Positions 1 through 7,719 of a stretch of DNA of 64,000 nucleotides are shown here, one piece after another. Numbering within the stretch: position 1 is the stretch's first letter; each line of letters starts with the position of its first letter. The DNA is from Aquincolibacterium sp041674705 (GTDB lineage: Bacteria > Omnitrophota > Omnitrophia > Omnitrophales > Aquincolibacteriaceae). Made by a program: the position numbers and the translations under genes. The notes below the pieces were generated by a model, which saw only the letters and a program-made list of their open reading frames with translations, did no database searches and was not told the DNA's origin. The stretch lies in contig JBAYVF010000005.1 in NCBI GenBank assembly GCA_041674705.1, positions 1 through 64,000 on the forward strand. Direction: 5' to 3'.

Positions 1-1
1 C

Positions 2-139
2 GAGAACGGTGTGGTGAAGCTTCACTTGAAAGGCGCCTGTTCCGGATGTCCGAGCGCGACCATGACGCTTAAGATGGGCATTGAAGCCTACCTCAAGGAA
101 TATATCCCCGAAGTCAAAGAAGTTGTCCGCGTTCCATAA
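2..139 (+). CDS. NifU-like Fe-S scaffold domain, C-terminal fragment
   Basis: The gene runs in from the left edge; only the last 45 codons are present. They read as the C-terminal NifU domain, with a G-A-C-S-G-C-P-S core whose CxxC pair binds an iron-sulfur cluster, followed by the usual amphipathic helix and an E-V-V-R-V-P end. Proteins with this domain carry and donate Fe-S clusters in the cytoplasm. The rest of the protein lies outside the window, so it cannot be told whether it is a stand-alone Nfu or part of a longer NifU. Confidence 0.85.
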   Translation, partial: ENGVVKLHLKGACSGCPSATMTLKMGIEAYLKEYIPEVKEVVRVP

Positions 140-234
140 AACCGCGTCCCGCGCCATGTTTTACGTGGCCTTCATTCCGATTCTAAAACGCCGATACTTC
201 TAGCAATAAATCTTCATTCACAGAGGGGGGAGAT

Positions 235-411
235 ATGGCTAAAAAAGTCCTGAAGAGACTTTCCACAAACAGGGTCGCGACGTTCAAGATCCGCAACCGG
301 CGTGGCTATGCCGCGATCTTCATGAATAATCTTACCGAGGGGAACACGGTGGGGATCGCCTTGGCGCGTATGGCGAAGGCGGTCAAGCGGATGGGATATT
401 TTCTTTCGTAA
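235..411 (+). CDS. small basic hypothetical protein (58 aa)
   Basis: A short open frame begins at ATG 235 behind a strong purine-rich ribosome site (AGGGGGGAG at about 223-232). The product is Lys/Arg-rich, starts M-A-K-K-V-L-K-R and has a central hydrophobic stretch G-Y-A-A-I-F-M. It resembles no family I can name. It lies downstream of the NifU-like gene and ends in the inverted-repeat stretch at 411-468. The good ribosome site and absence of another gene in the gap are the main arguments that it is real. Confidence 0.55.
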   Translation: MAKKVLKRLSTNRVATFKIRNRRGYAAIFMNNLTEGNTVGIALARMAKAVKRMGYFLS

Positions 412-468
412 GGCGTAAGGAGTACGGCGTCGCGCGAATTTCTCGCCGTACGCCGTACCCCGTACTTG
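411..468. repeat. inverted word repeat, TACGGCG family (copy 1)
   Basis: The gap between the converging genes is filled by short repeats of GTACGGCG and its complement. The 15-mer CGCCGTACCCCGTAC here is the exact reverse complement of a 15-mer at about 7640-7654. The element can fold as a hairpin and may serve as a two-way terminator. Confidence 0.65.
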
Positions 469-475
469 TTTCTAT

Positions 476-646
476 CTAGCGGCCGCTGGCATCCTTGCGC
501 TTCGAGAAACAATCCTTGCAATAGACCGGACGGTCTTCTCTGGGCTTGAAAGGAACTTCACATTCCTTTTTGCATTCGCCGCAGATAGCCTTATGCATCT
601 CGCGCGGTGCGCCTCCAAAACCACGGCCTTCTCCTTGAAACCCCAT
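476..646 (-). CDS. small zinc-ribbon protein (CxxC...CxxC)
   Basis: The 56-residue product has two cysteine knuckles, C-G-E-C-K-K-E-C and Y-C-K-D-C-F, separated by about 13 residues, a typical zinc-ribbon spacing; the N-terminus is Gly-rich. The start at 646 is chosen because AGGAGGAG lies five bases upstream of it, while the in-frame ATG seven codons earlier lacks such a site. The two preceding minus-strand genes may belong to the same transcript. Zinc ribbons of this sort are often nucleic-acid or protein binders; the specific role is unknown. Related proteins in other candidate phyla can carry an RGG-like tail in the same chain; here such a tail is on the adjacent gene. Confidence 0.75.
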   Translation of the reverse strand: MGFQGEGRGFGGAPREMHKAICGECKKECEVPFKPREDRPVYCKDCFSKRKDASGR

Positions 647-721
647 GTTATCTCCTCCTGTTGGCACTGATGTCAGTGCAGTTGTGGGAAAAAATTCCCG
701 AAAAATCCATTACTTCTTTGA

Positions 722-838
722 AAATTCCAATCACCAAGATACAAGAACCAAGCAAATCCCAAACATCAAATTCAAATAACCAAACAAGCCGTTTTTGATT
801 GAAGATTGGTCATTGAATATTGTTTGGTCATTGCTTTT
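722..838. repeat. CCAA/TTGG inverted word repeat (copy 1)
   Basis: The left part is built from CCAA-containing words (accaag, ccaaac, ccaaacaag) and the right part from their complements (gattgg, tttggtc), so the RNA would form a long imperfect hairpin. The same family recurs at 5190-5340 and 12750-12905. No gene is seen in it. Confidence 0.65.
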
Positions 839-839
839 A

Positions 840-1346
840 CTATCTGGGACCTTTACGGTGGCGGAAAAAAGGCTTGTCGCCATGGCCGAATCCACGGGGT
901 CCTGCGCTAGGTTTTCTGTCAAAAGACCGCTCGGGGCTGGAACTTCTTTCCCGGGGACGATCCGATGAAAATCCGCCTTCGCGCGGCCGGTCTTTCGAAA
1001 AGCCGCCTGGCCTGGGGCGGTCCGATGAAAAGCCACTGGGTCTCGGACGGTCCGATGAAAATCCACCTTCCCTTGAACGGCCAGAAGAAAAACCGCCTTC
1101 CCTTCGGGGCCCGCGATTGAAGTCTCTTCCACCGCTCCCGCCGCCAAAAGAAGGACGGAACGGTTTCGAGAAACGCTTTTCCCGGTCCCGAAACGGTCTT
1201 TCTGGGGACTGACCACCGATCAAAAGGTCGATCTTTTTTTCAAGATAGTTAAGCTGCTGCTGCATCTTTTTGATCAAAGATACGACATCGGTGTCGGATT
1301 GCGGGGGAACGGAAAGTTCCTCGTTTTCTTCTGAATGTTCGCTCAT
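840..1346 (-). CDS. coiled-coil plus RGG/SDRPR-repeat disordered protein
   Basis: The first 50 residues are acidic and then form a short coiled coil (V-S-L-I-K-K-M-Q-Q-Q-L-N-Y-L-E-K-K-I-D-L-L-I). From about residue 55 to the end the chain is low complexity, rich in Gly, Arg, Ser and Pro, with repeated units such as GGFSSDRPRP and GGFSKDRPRE. Such RGG-like tails commonly bind RNA or drive condensation. The start at 1346 has GGAG about ten bases upstream. The adjacent downstream gene is a stand-alone zinc ribbon, so the pair may work as one unit. No enzyme domain is seen. Confidence 0.7.
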   Translation of the reverse strand: MSEHSEENEELSVPPQSDTDVVSLIKKMQQQLNYLEKKIDLLIGGQSPERPFRDREKRFSKPFRPSFGGGSGGRDFNRGPRREGGFSSGRSREGGFSSDRPRPSGFSSDRPRPGGFSKDRPREGGFSSDRPRERSSSPERSFDRKPSAGPRGFGHGDKPFFRHRKGPR

Positions 1347-1493
1347 GTTGCTATAGCTCCTTTTACGTCCTGGTTTTTGATTAAAAAATAATTGAAAATC
1401 AGGACTGCACTAAACTTCCTTTAAGCTTTATAAGTCGTTCAGTGCGTCCGGTTTTGAAGGTGTTGGAAATCGAAGTCTCGAATGTTAGTGTTA

Positions 1494-2027
1494 TTAATCT
1501 TCTCCGGCAAGCGCTAAAGCCGAAAGAACCGAAGGGTTGATCCGCGATGTGTGTCCCAGGTTCTTGAGGACTCTGTCCGCCGTTTTCTTTAAAGTGATCT
1601 TAAACACACAGGAAAGCTCTCCCACAAGACCTTTAGCTGAACGTTCAAGCGCTTGACGTTTCCGTTGATCTTTGGCTTCGAACTTGTCATAAGCGAAGGT
1701 CTGAAGAGCCCGGGCCAGACCCCATGCCTGATCCTGCAGGTTCGGGGCTGAATCGGTGCCGGGATGACCTTTGCCATTTCCGGCTTTTAAATAGTTCAGG
1801 ATCTTGTTTGCTTCCCGGGGGGTCACAAGACCGTGAAAACCGGAGACTTCCAGGTCCGTGGCCGAAATGACAAAACGCGACTTCATCCGGGTGGCGACTT
1901 TCGGCACCAGGGAATAGCTAGGGCCTCTTTGGTCGTACGGTCCTGGAGGAGTGACCCTCTCGACGCGGCATAGTCCATGAATAGGATGATAAAGCAGATT
2001 ACCGTTCGCGATCTTTGCCTTTTTCAT
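1494..2027 (-). CDS. CarD/CdnL-family transcription regulator
   Basis: The 177-residue product begins with an RNA-polymerase-interacting CarD-like fold: G-N-L-L-Y-H-P-I-H-G-L-C-R-V-E-R-V at about residues 8-24 matches the family's VVYPxHGVGxIExI strand pattern. The C-terminal half is helical and charged (residues about 110-150), as in the DNA-contacting part of CarD. CarD proteins stabilise the open promoter complex and are known in PVC bacteria. ATG 2027 is preceded by AAAGGGG with a short spacing. The open frame continues upstream but that part is not protein-like. Confidence 0.7.
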   Translation of the reverse strand: MKKAKIANGNLLYHPIHGLCRVERVTPPGPYDQRGPSYSLVPKVATRMKSRFVISATDLEVSGFHGLVTPREANKILNYLKAGNGKGHPGTDSAPNLQDQAWGLARALQTFAYDKFEAKDQRKRQALERSAKGLVGELSCVFKITLKKTADRVLKNLGHTSRINPSVLSALALAGED

Positions 2028-2205
2028 AAGCCCCTTTGTGAGGGTTCTGGGTAGTTCACTTTTTGAGAGGTTACCGCTACTTATCATCCCGCGGATACAA
2101 AGGCGGGATGCGGCAGTCCTTGCCGACCATTTAAGGAAAGAAGTAAAGGCAAAAACAGTGCTGGTGTCACCTAGGGGATTGCCAAGCTCTATTGTGACGG
2201 GAGGC

Positions 2206-2211
2206 ATTATA
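2206..2211 (-). promoter_or_regulatory. candidate -10 box for the CarD-like gene
   Basis: A perfect TATAAT lies on the minus strand 179 bases upstream of the start at 2027. The -35 region is poor. If used, the transcript would have a leader of about 170 bases. Confidence 0.35.
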
Positions 2212-2239
2212 CAACAGTTTCGCCCAAAAGGGTGATTTA

Positions 2240-2460
2240 TTAAGTGGGCGAGTATTTCCAGCCCACTTACCCTGAGCCTGCCGTCAGGCAGGTCGAAGGG
2301 TCTTCTCATGAGATCCTTCTCCGCCAGAGGACGGATTCGTCCTTCGGCGAAGATTTCGCACCTGCGGTGCTCCTCTCAGCACTTCGACCTGGCTCAGTGT
2401 GGTGAGCGAAAGTCGAACCAGATGGCTCCCTCGGATATTTTTCGAGGGAGTCATGTGTTT
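2240..2460. repeat. inverted repeats in the carD-trpS gap
   Basis: The 500-base gap between the divergent genes contains a GTGGGC...GCCCAC hairpin (2243-2265) and then a longer palindromic array. The array has words such as CTGAGCC, CTTCGACC, GGTCGAAG and GCACTTCGACC on both strands (about 2268-2425). Such GTCGAAG/CTTCGAC elements are common dispersed repeats. The rest of the gap holds the trpS promoter and the leader of the CarD-like gene; no other gene is seen. Confidence 0.5.
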
Positions 2461-2462
2461 CA

Positions 2463-2492
2463 TTGACACCTCTGAACAATCTGCTGTAAAAT
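2463..2492 (+). promoter_or_regulatory. sigma-70-type promoter of trpS operon
   Basis: TTGACA at 2463-2468 and TAAAAT at 2487-2492 are separated by 18 bases. Transcription would start near 2499, giving a leader of about 30 bases before the trpS start at 2530. Confidence 0.75.
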
Positions 2493-2529
2493 CCTCAGAA
2501 TTCAAAGGTTACGGAGATTTGCCCTCATC

Positions 2530-3513
2530 ATGTCAACGCGCGTTCTAAGTGGTACACGGCCTACGGGAAAACTGCATCTGGGGCACCTTCTGGGAGCTCT
2601 CGAAAATTACAAAAAATTACAAGGGCAGGATGCTTTTTTCATGATCGCCGACCTGCACGCTCTGACGACTGAGTATGAAGACAAGACCAAGATCGCCGAG
2701 AACGTGACGGAAATTGTGATCGATTATCTGGCAAGCGGCCTGGACCCGGAGCAGTGTACGATGTTCGTTCAAAGCGAGATCCTGGAGCATGCCAATTTAG
2801 CGCTCCTCTTTTCCATGATCACGCCGATCGCATGGCTCGAGCGGAATCCGACATATAAGGATCAGATCAACGAACTGAAAGGCAAGGAGCTTCACACTCA
2901 TGGTTTTCTCGGATATCCGGTGCTACAGGCTGCGGACATCGCGCTTTATAGAGCCGAGAAGGTCCCGGTGGGAGAAGACCAGCTGCCGCATCTGGAGCTG
3001 ACACGCGAGATCATCCGACGGTTCCATTTTTTATATAAAAAAGAAATTTTCCCGGAGCCGGAAGCGGTGCTGACGAAAGTCCCAAAAGTTCCGGGGCTTG
3101 ACGGACGCAAGATGAGTAAAAGCTACGGCAATGGTATTTATCTTGCGGATTCCAAAGAGGAAGTGACAAAGAAGGTCAAGACCATGGTGACCGATCCGGC
3201 GAGAAAACTTCGCTCAGACAAAGGACATCCGGAAGTTTGTCCGGTTTATTTTTATCATAAACTGTTTAACAAGAATCAGGTAGAGACGGTTGCGCGGGAG
3301 TGCCGAGACGCGGCGCGCGGCTGCGTGGATTGCAAGATGGAGATGGCCGCGAGACTGAACGAATTTATGGATCCGATACGGGAAAGACGTGAATCATGGA
3401 TGAAGAAAAAAACGGAAATACGGCAGATCCTCGACCGGGGAGCCAAGAGGGCGCGGGAAGTAGCGAGCCAAACCCTCAAGGAAGCTCTTCAGGCGATGGG
3501 TCTGGTGTCGTAG
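2530..3513 (+). CDS. trpS: tryptophan--tRNA ligase
   Basis: The product charges tRNA-Trp with tryptophan in the cytoplasm. Its 327 residues are the normal length for bacterial TrpRS. The class I signatures are both present: the HIGH-type H-L-G-H at residues 16-19, and K-M-S-K-S at 194-198, followed by Y-G-N as usual. G-E-D-Q-L-P-H-L-E-L, which contacts ATP and the dimer partner, lies between them. The start is supported by the family's S-G-x-R-P-T-G beginning eight residues in. The last 118 bases overlap the start of scpA. Confidence 0.97.
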   Translation: MSTRVLSGTRPTGKLHLGHLLGALENYKKLQGQDAFFMIADLHALTTEYEDKTKIAENVTEIVIDYLASGLDPEQCTMFVQSEILEHANLALLFSMITPIAWLERNPTYKDQINELKGKELHTHGFLGYPVLQAADIALYRAEKVPVGEDQLPHLELTREIIRRFHFLYKKEIFPEPEAVLTKVPKVPGLDGRKMSKSYGNGIYLADSKEEVTKKVKTMVTDPARKLRSDKGHPEVCPVYFYHKLFNKNQVETVARECRDAARGCVDCKMEMAARLNEFMDPIRERRESWMKKKTEIRQILDRGAKRAREVASQTLKEALQAMGLVS

Positions 3514-4310
3514 CTTCCTCCGCGACGCCTCCGGCGGAAATCCCCGGGCTTCCGCTTATTCCGGGAGCTGCGAAAGAGCATGACCCGCTTCACGTCAAGA
3601 TCGCGGTCTATGACGGGCCGCTGGATCTTCTTCTTGATCTCATCCGGAAAAACGAGATGAATGTCTATGACATTCCGGTTGCGGAGATCACGCAACAGTA
3701 TCTGGATTATTTGAAAGTGATGAAGCAGCTGGATCTCGAGGTCGCGGGAGAATTCATTGTCATGGCCGCGACGCTCATCTATATCAAGTCCAAGATGCTG
3801 CTTCCCACGGATAAGGACGATGAGGAAGGCGATGGCGAGGATCCTCGCGCGGAGCTCGTGCGAAAACTCCTCGAATATCAGGCCTTCAAGGAAGCGGCCA
3901 AGGAACTCGGACTTCTCCAGACCGAACGCGGCAAGGTGTTCACGCGTCAGATCACGGATTATTATTTAGGGGAGCTCGATCCCGAGGACGTGGGGGTCGA
4001 TACTTTTAGCGCGAATTTTTTTGATCTCATCGTCGCGTTCCAGAATGTGCTTGCGAAAAAAGAGCCGAAGAGCCTCCACGAGGTCTTTGAAGAGGTCATC
4101 TCGATCGAAGAGAAGATGATCCAGATCCAGTCCTACCTCGTGGAAAAAAAGAAGATCTCTTTTAACGATCTTTTTTCGGAGCGCTGGACAAGGAACGAAC
4201 TCATCGCGACTTTTTTGGCGATCCTTGAGCTTGTCAGGACGCGTTTCGCTTGGGTGCGTCAGGACAAGCATTTTGGCGAGATCGTCATTGAAAAACGGGA
4301 AGAGAATTAG
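3396..4310 (+). CDS. scpA: segregation and condensation protein A
   Basis: ScpA is the kleisin of the bacterial SMC-ScpAB condensin, which compacts and segregates the chromosome. The core begins near residue 67 with H-V-K-I-A-V-Y-D-G-P-L-D-L-L-L-D-L-I, the family's hallmark, and ends in a winged-helix C-terminus. The first 65 residues are Gly/Ser/Pro-rich and disordered. No ATG, GTG or TTG occurs between 3396 and the conserved core, so translation must start at or upstream of 3396, inside trpS. This gives an unusual 118-base overlap. scpB follows 51 bases downstream. Confidence 0.93.
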   Translation: MDEEKNGNTADPRPGSQEGAGSSEPNPQGSSSGDGSGVVASSATPPAEIPGLPLIPGAAKEHDPLHVKIAVYDGPLDLLLDLIRKNEMNVYDIPVAEITQQYLDYLKVMKQLDLEVAGEFIVMAATLIYIKSKMLLPTDKDDEEGDGEDPRAELVRKLLEYQAFKEAAKELGLLQTERGKVFTRQITDYYLGELDPEDVGVDTFSANFFDLIVAFQNVLAKKEPKSLHEVFEEVISIEEKMIQIQSYLVEKKKISFNDLFSERWTRNELIATFLAILELVRTRFAWVRQDKHFGEIVIEKREEN

Positions 4311-4361
4311 TATAAAGAAGTCTTTCCAATAAAACCTTTATCTTAAATTTACAGGACCTGA

Positions 4362-5201
4362 ATGATGAAAATGACGGCGGCGCAGGAACGGGAAAAACAA
4401 GCCAAGCTCAAGACCTTACGTAAGGAGCTGGATCAGGAGATCCAGGAACAGCTCGAGGAGAAAAATGCCCTTGAGGGGTTGACGGGCGCCCAAAAATTCC
4501 AGATCGAGTCGTTGCGTGAAGAGGATCTCCAGGACCCGAAAAAGGCAAAGCTTGTTGTGGAAGCTTTGATCTTTGCGTCTTCAAAGCCGCTTACGCCGGC
4601 CGAGATCCGAAAAGTCACAAGAGTCCTGAGCGTCGGCCAGATCGAAAAGATCGTAGCGGAACTGAAAGAAGATTATCAAAAGACGGAGCGCTGTTTTGAG
4701 CTTCTGGAGATCGCGGGCGGGTATGAGCTCTCGACCAAGAGGGAATTTGCGCCGTGGATCCTGAAGATCGAGTTGCAGCGCAAGGCGCGCCAGGCGACCC
4801 AGTCGGCCTTGGAGACCTTGGCGATCCTGGCTTATAAACAACCGCTCACGCGTGCTGAGATCGAGGCCTTGCGCGGGGTGGACACGAGTGGTGTGTTGAA
4901 CACGCTCATGGAAAAGAATTTCATCAAGATCACGGGGAAAAAAGAAGTGCCGGGCCGGCCGTTCATGTACGGGACGACGGAAAAGTTCCTGGAACATTTT
5001 GGTCTTAAAGAATTACGGGACCTTCCCAGCATCGATGAGATCCGTCAAATGGTGGACAGTTCCGTGAAGAAAGAAGAATTGATCGGAGCGAAGAAGATCG
5101 TCGATGTGCCGCCTGAAAGCGGAGAACTCCCCGCGGCGGAGGAGTCACAATCTGCGCCGTTGGAAAATCAGACCGAAGGATTGAACAATAATAACCAATA
5201 A
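4362..5201 (+). CDS. scpB: segregation and condensation protein B
   Basis: The second subunit of the SMC-ScpAB condensin, two winged helices in tandem. The core begins near residue 60 with L-V-V-E-A-L-I-F-A-S-S-K-P-L-T and includes A-L-E-T-L-A-I-L-A-Y-K-Q-P-L-T-R-A-E-I-E-x-L-R-G-V, the best-conserved ScpB stretch, at about 147-171. An N-terminal charged helix of about 55 residues and a low-complexity tail flank it. Methionines at 4362, 4365 and 4371 are all possible starts. It follows scpA directly, the usual order. Confidence 0.93.
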   Translation: MMKMTAAQEREKQAKLKTLRKELDQEIQEQLEEKNALEGLTGAQKFQIESLREEDLQDPKKAKLVVEALIFASSKPLTPAEIRKVTRVLSVGQIEKIVAELKEDYQKTERCFELLEIAGGYELSTKREFAPWILKIELQRKARQATQSALETLAILAYKQPLTRAEIEALRGVDTSGVLNTLMEKNFIKITGKKEVPGRPFMYGTTEKFLEHFGLKELRDLPSIDEIRQMVDSSVKKEELIGAKKIVDVPPESGELPAAEESQSAPLENQTEGLNNNNQ

Positions 5202-5340
5202 CCAAGATGCAATGACCAAACAAGGACCAATCACCAAGATCCAATGATAAGAACAAGGTTTGGGATTTGGAATTTGGTTTTTGGAGTTTGTTTGGAGCTT
5301 GTCTCTTGATGTTTGGTTATTAGAGAAGCTTCCTGGTTGT
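5190..5340. repeat. CCAA/TTGG inverted word repeat (copy 2)
   Basis: The scpB-pheA gap consists of CCAA words (ccaataaccaag, ccaaacaaggaccaatcaccaag) followed by the complementary TTGG words (tttgggatttggaatttgg, tgtttgg). The start of the element overlaps the scpB stop codon. It belongs to the same family as 722-838 and 12750-12905. Confidence 0.65.
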
Positions 5341-5391
5341 TGATTATTTAGGTTTGCAGGCGGATTACAAATGAGAGTGAGGGAGAAAAGC

Positions 5392-6471
5392 ATGGACCTG
5401 AGCCAGATACGCAAAAAAATTGATGAGTTGGATCAAAAGATCATCGGACTTTTGAATGAACGCACCGAGTTTGCGCGCGAAGTCGGCAAAAAGAAGACGG
5501 AGGCGGGCAAAGAGATCTACGCCCCGGAGCGTGAGAGCGAGATCTACCAGAAGATCGACAAGCTGGCCGCGAAAGGGGTTTTGCCGGCGGATGCCTTGAA
5601 ATCCATTTACCGGGAGATCATGTCGGCGGCGCTCGCTCTTGAAAAACCGCTCGCGATCGCCTACCTCGGGCCTGAAGCGACCTTCACGCATCTTGCGTCG
5701 CTCTCTAAATTTGGTTCGAGCGTGGAATATCGCTCCTGCGCGAGCATCGGCGAAGTGTTTCGCGAAGTCGAGCAAGGCCGCGCCGATTACGGCGTGATCC
5801 CGATCGAGAATTCTATTGAAGGGGCCGTGAGCCATACGCTCGATATGTTCATTGATTCGGACCTGAAGATCTGTTCCGAGATCTATTTTGAGATCGCCCA
5901 TAACCTGATGTCGAATGTTCCGAATATGAAACAGATCAAACGCGTGTATTCCAAGGAGGAAGTGTTCGGCCAGTGCCGCATGTGGCTCGAATCGCATCTT
6001 CATCATGCAGAGCTTATGGAAGCCTCGAGCACGGCTGCGGCGGCCAAGCGCGCGGCAGACGAAGATGGCGCGGCGGCGATCGGCTCGAAACTTGCGGCGA
6101 CGCTTTACAATATTCCAATCCTGGCGGAAGGCATCCAGGATTTCGCAAATAATGTGACGCGGTTCCTTGTGGTCGCCAAACAGATCCCGGCGAAAACGAA
6201 AAGCGACAAGACCTCGATCCTCGTTTCGATCCGCGACAAGGTGGGCGCGCTTTATGAGATGCTCCTGCCGATCAAGAAATATCGCGTGAACATGACCAAG
6301 ATCGAATCGCGCCCGTCCAAGAAAAAGGCGTGGGATTATTTTTTCTACATCGATCTCGAAGGGCATGTGCAGGACCCGCGCGTCCGGAAGATGCTTGCGG
6401 AGATGGAAAAGAAGGTCAAGTTCCTCAAGGTGCTGGGTTCTTACCCTGCGGCGGGAAGCACGAAAGATTAG
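5392..6471 (+). CDS. pheA: chorismate mutase / prephenate dehydratase (P-protein)
   Basis: A bifunctional enzyme of phenylalanine synthesis (chorismate to prephenate to phenylpyruvate), 359 residues. Residues about 1-85 form the AroQ-type chorismate mutase helices (I-R-K-K-I-D-E-L-D-Q-K-I-I-x-L-L-N-E-R). The prephenate dehydratase domain follows from I-A-Y-L-G-P-E-A-T-F-T-H, with P-I-E-N-S-I-E-G-A-V and N-N-V-T-R-F. A C-terminal ACT domain (T-S-I-L-V-S-I-R-D-K-V-G-A-L-Y) should sense phenylalanine; the E-S-R-P stretch is present. ATG 5392 is chosen because GGGAG lies seven bases upstream; an earlier in-frame ATG at 5371 lacks a site. Confidence 0.95.
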   Translation: MDLSQIRKKIDELDQKIIGLLNERTEFAREVGKKKTEAGKEIYAPERESEIYQKIDKLAAKGVLPADALKSIYREIMSAALALEKPLAIAYLGPEATFTHLASLSKFGSSVEYRSCASIGEVFREVEQGRADYGVIPIENSIEGAVSHTLDMFIDSDLKICSEIYFEIAHNLMSNVPNMKQIKRVYSKEEVFGQCRMWLESHLHHAELMEASSTAAAAKRAADEDGAAAIGSKLAATLYNIPILAEGIQDFANNVTRFLVVAKQIPAKTKSDKTSILVSIRDKVGALYEMLLPIKKYRVNMTKIESRPSKKKAWDYFFYIDLEGHVQDPRVRKMLAEMEKKVKFLKVLGSYPAAGSTKD

Positions 6472-6477
6472 CGCTAC

Positions 6478-6506
6478 GCGCATTTCAGATCTGAAATTTG
6501 AAATTG
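6478..6506. repeat. short perfect palindrome between pheA and hisC
   Basis: ATTTCAGATCTGAAAT forms a 16-base perfect palindrome followed by further TTTGAAATT words. It may be a small hairpin within the operon or a remnant of a word repeat. Confidence 0.4.
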
Positions 6507-6514
6507 AGAAAAAC

Positions 6515-7612
6515 ATGATTCCATTTAAAAAACACATACAGTCGATCAAGCCGTACGAGCCCGGGAAGCCGATCAAGGAGCTTCAGCGGGAATACGGGAT
6601 CCGGAGTGTCATCAAGCTCGCCTCGAACGAGAATCCTCTGGGGCCTTCGGGGAAGGCCATCAGCGCGATGCGTAAGGCCATCCGGGAAGTGCATCTCTAT
6701 CCGGAAGGGAGCTGTTATTATCTCCTGACGCGTTTGGCAAAAGAGCTGGATATCGATCCAGCGCACCTCATTTTCGGGAATGGGTCCAACGAGATCATCG
6801 AGCTTTTGGCGCGCGGATTTCTCTCTGAAGGCGACGAAGTGATCTCTTCGGAAATGACCTTTCTGGTTTATCCGATCCTTTCGCAAGTTTGCGGAGCAAC
6901 GTTCAAGGCCGTCCCTATGAAGGACTACCGGTATGATCTGGAGGGAATCCTTGCGGCGATCACGCCGAAGACCAAGCTCATTTTTATCGCGAATCCCAAC
7001 AATCCGACCGGCACTTACGTGACCGCTCAGGAGGTCGAGGATTTTCTTTCCAAGGTCCCCGATCATGTGGTGGTGTGTTTTGATGAAGCGTATGTGGATT
7101 TTGTGGACGCGGAAGATTTTCCGAAGATGCTCGCGTATGTGAAAGCTGAGAAGCCGAACGTGGTGGTGTTGCGAACGTTTTCCAAGGCGTACGGACTTGC
7201 GGGCCTTCGCATCGGCTATGGCGCGGCCTCCAAGGAAATGATCCAGTATCTCCATAAGGTCCGCCAGCCGTTCAATGTGAACTCCGTGGCGCAGGCCGCG
7301 GTCGTGGCGGCGCTGGATGATTCGTTCTTTCTTTGGCGTACAAAATGGCTCGTGGTTCGCGGCAGGAAATTTTTCTACCGCAAGCTCAAGAAACTGGGGC
7401 TCGACTATCTGCCCAGTCAGGCGAATTTCATTCTGATCCATATGAAGACCGACGGCCAGGAGGTTTACCAGTATCTTCTTCGGCAGGGGATGATCGTCCG
7501 GCCGATGACCTCGTACAAACTGCCGGACTGGATCCGTATCACGATCGGGCGGCGTTCCCAGAATGTGCAGTTGATTAAACTATTAAAGAGTTATTTGAAT
7601 AAGAAAAGTTGA
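6515..7612 (+). CDS. hisC: HisC-type histidinol-phosphate / aromatic aminotransferase
   Basis: A fold-type I PLP aminotransferase of 365 residues. It shows the family landmarks S-N-E-N-P-L-G-P-S near residue 36, G-N-G-S-N-E-I-I-E, A-N-P-N-N-P-T-G-T, F-D-E-A-Y-V-D-F, and the PLP-lysine context R-T-F-S-K-A-Y-G-L-A-G-L-R-I-G-Y. No histidine genes are nearby. It sits between pheA and aroF-tyrA, so a role as the Phe/Tyr aminotransferase is likely; that is inferred from context. The start at 6515 leaves the normal N-terminus; the frame is open upstream but overlaps pheA. Confidence 0.9.
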   Translation: MIPFKKHIQSIKPYEPGKPIKELQREYGIRSVIKLASNENPLGPSGKAISAMRKAIREVHLYPEGSCYYLLTRLAKELDIDPAHLIFGNGSNEIIELLARGFLSEGDEVISSEMTFLVYPILSQVCGATFKAVPMKDYRYDLEGILAAITPKTKLIFIANPNNPTGTYVTAQEVEDFLSKVPDHVVVCFDEAYVDFVDAEDFPKMLAYVKAEKPNVVVLRTFSKAYGLAGLRIGYGAASKEMIQYLHKVRQPFNVNSVAQAAVVAALDDSFFLWRTKWLVVRGRKFFYRKLKKLGLDYLPSQANFILIHMKTDGQEVYQYLLRQGMIVRPMTSYKLPDWIRITIGRRSQNVQLIKLLKSYLNKKS

Positions 7613-7628
7613 TTGAATCTTGAATTTT

Positions 7629-7702
7629 GTAAGGCGTACGGTGTACGGGGTACGGCGAAAAAGCCTGTCATGTGTGGCGCCGTACGCCTTCCGACGTACT
7701 CG
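7629..7702. repeat. inverted word repeat, TACGGCG family (copy 2)
   Basis: Words GGCGTACGG, GTACGGGGTACGGCG and the complementary GCGCCGTACGCC fill the hisC-aroF gap. The 15-mer GTACGGGGTACGGCG is the exact reverse complement of one at 411-468. The element could form a hairpin before the aroF ribosome site. Confidence 0.65.
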
Positions 7703-7719
7703 AAACCAGGGAGTTAATT

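Noticed and set aside
2028..2309. N-terminal extension of the CarD-like gene by about 90 codons
   Set aside because: The upstream in-frame stretch is not protein-like, contains dispersed repeat sequence and a better start lies at 2027 next to the conserved fold.
5365..6576. Minus-strand frame of about 400 codons across pheA
   Set aside because: It lies wholly over pheA with biased composition and no recognisable domain; pheA is complete on the other strand.
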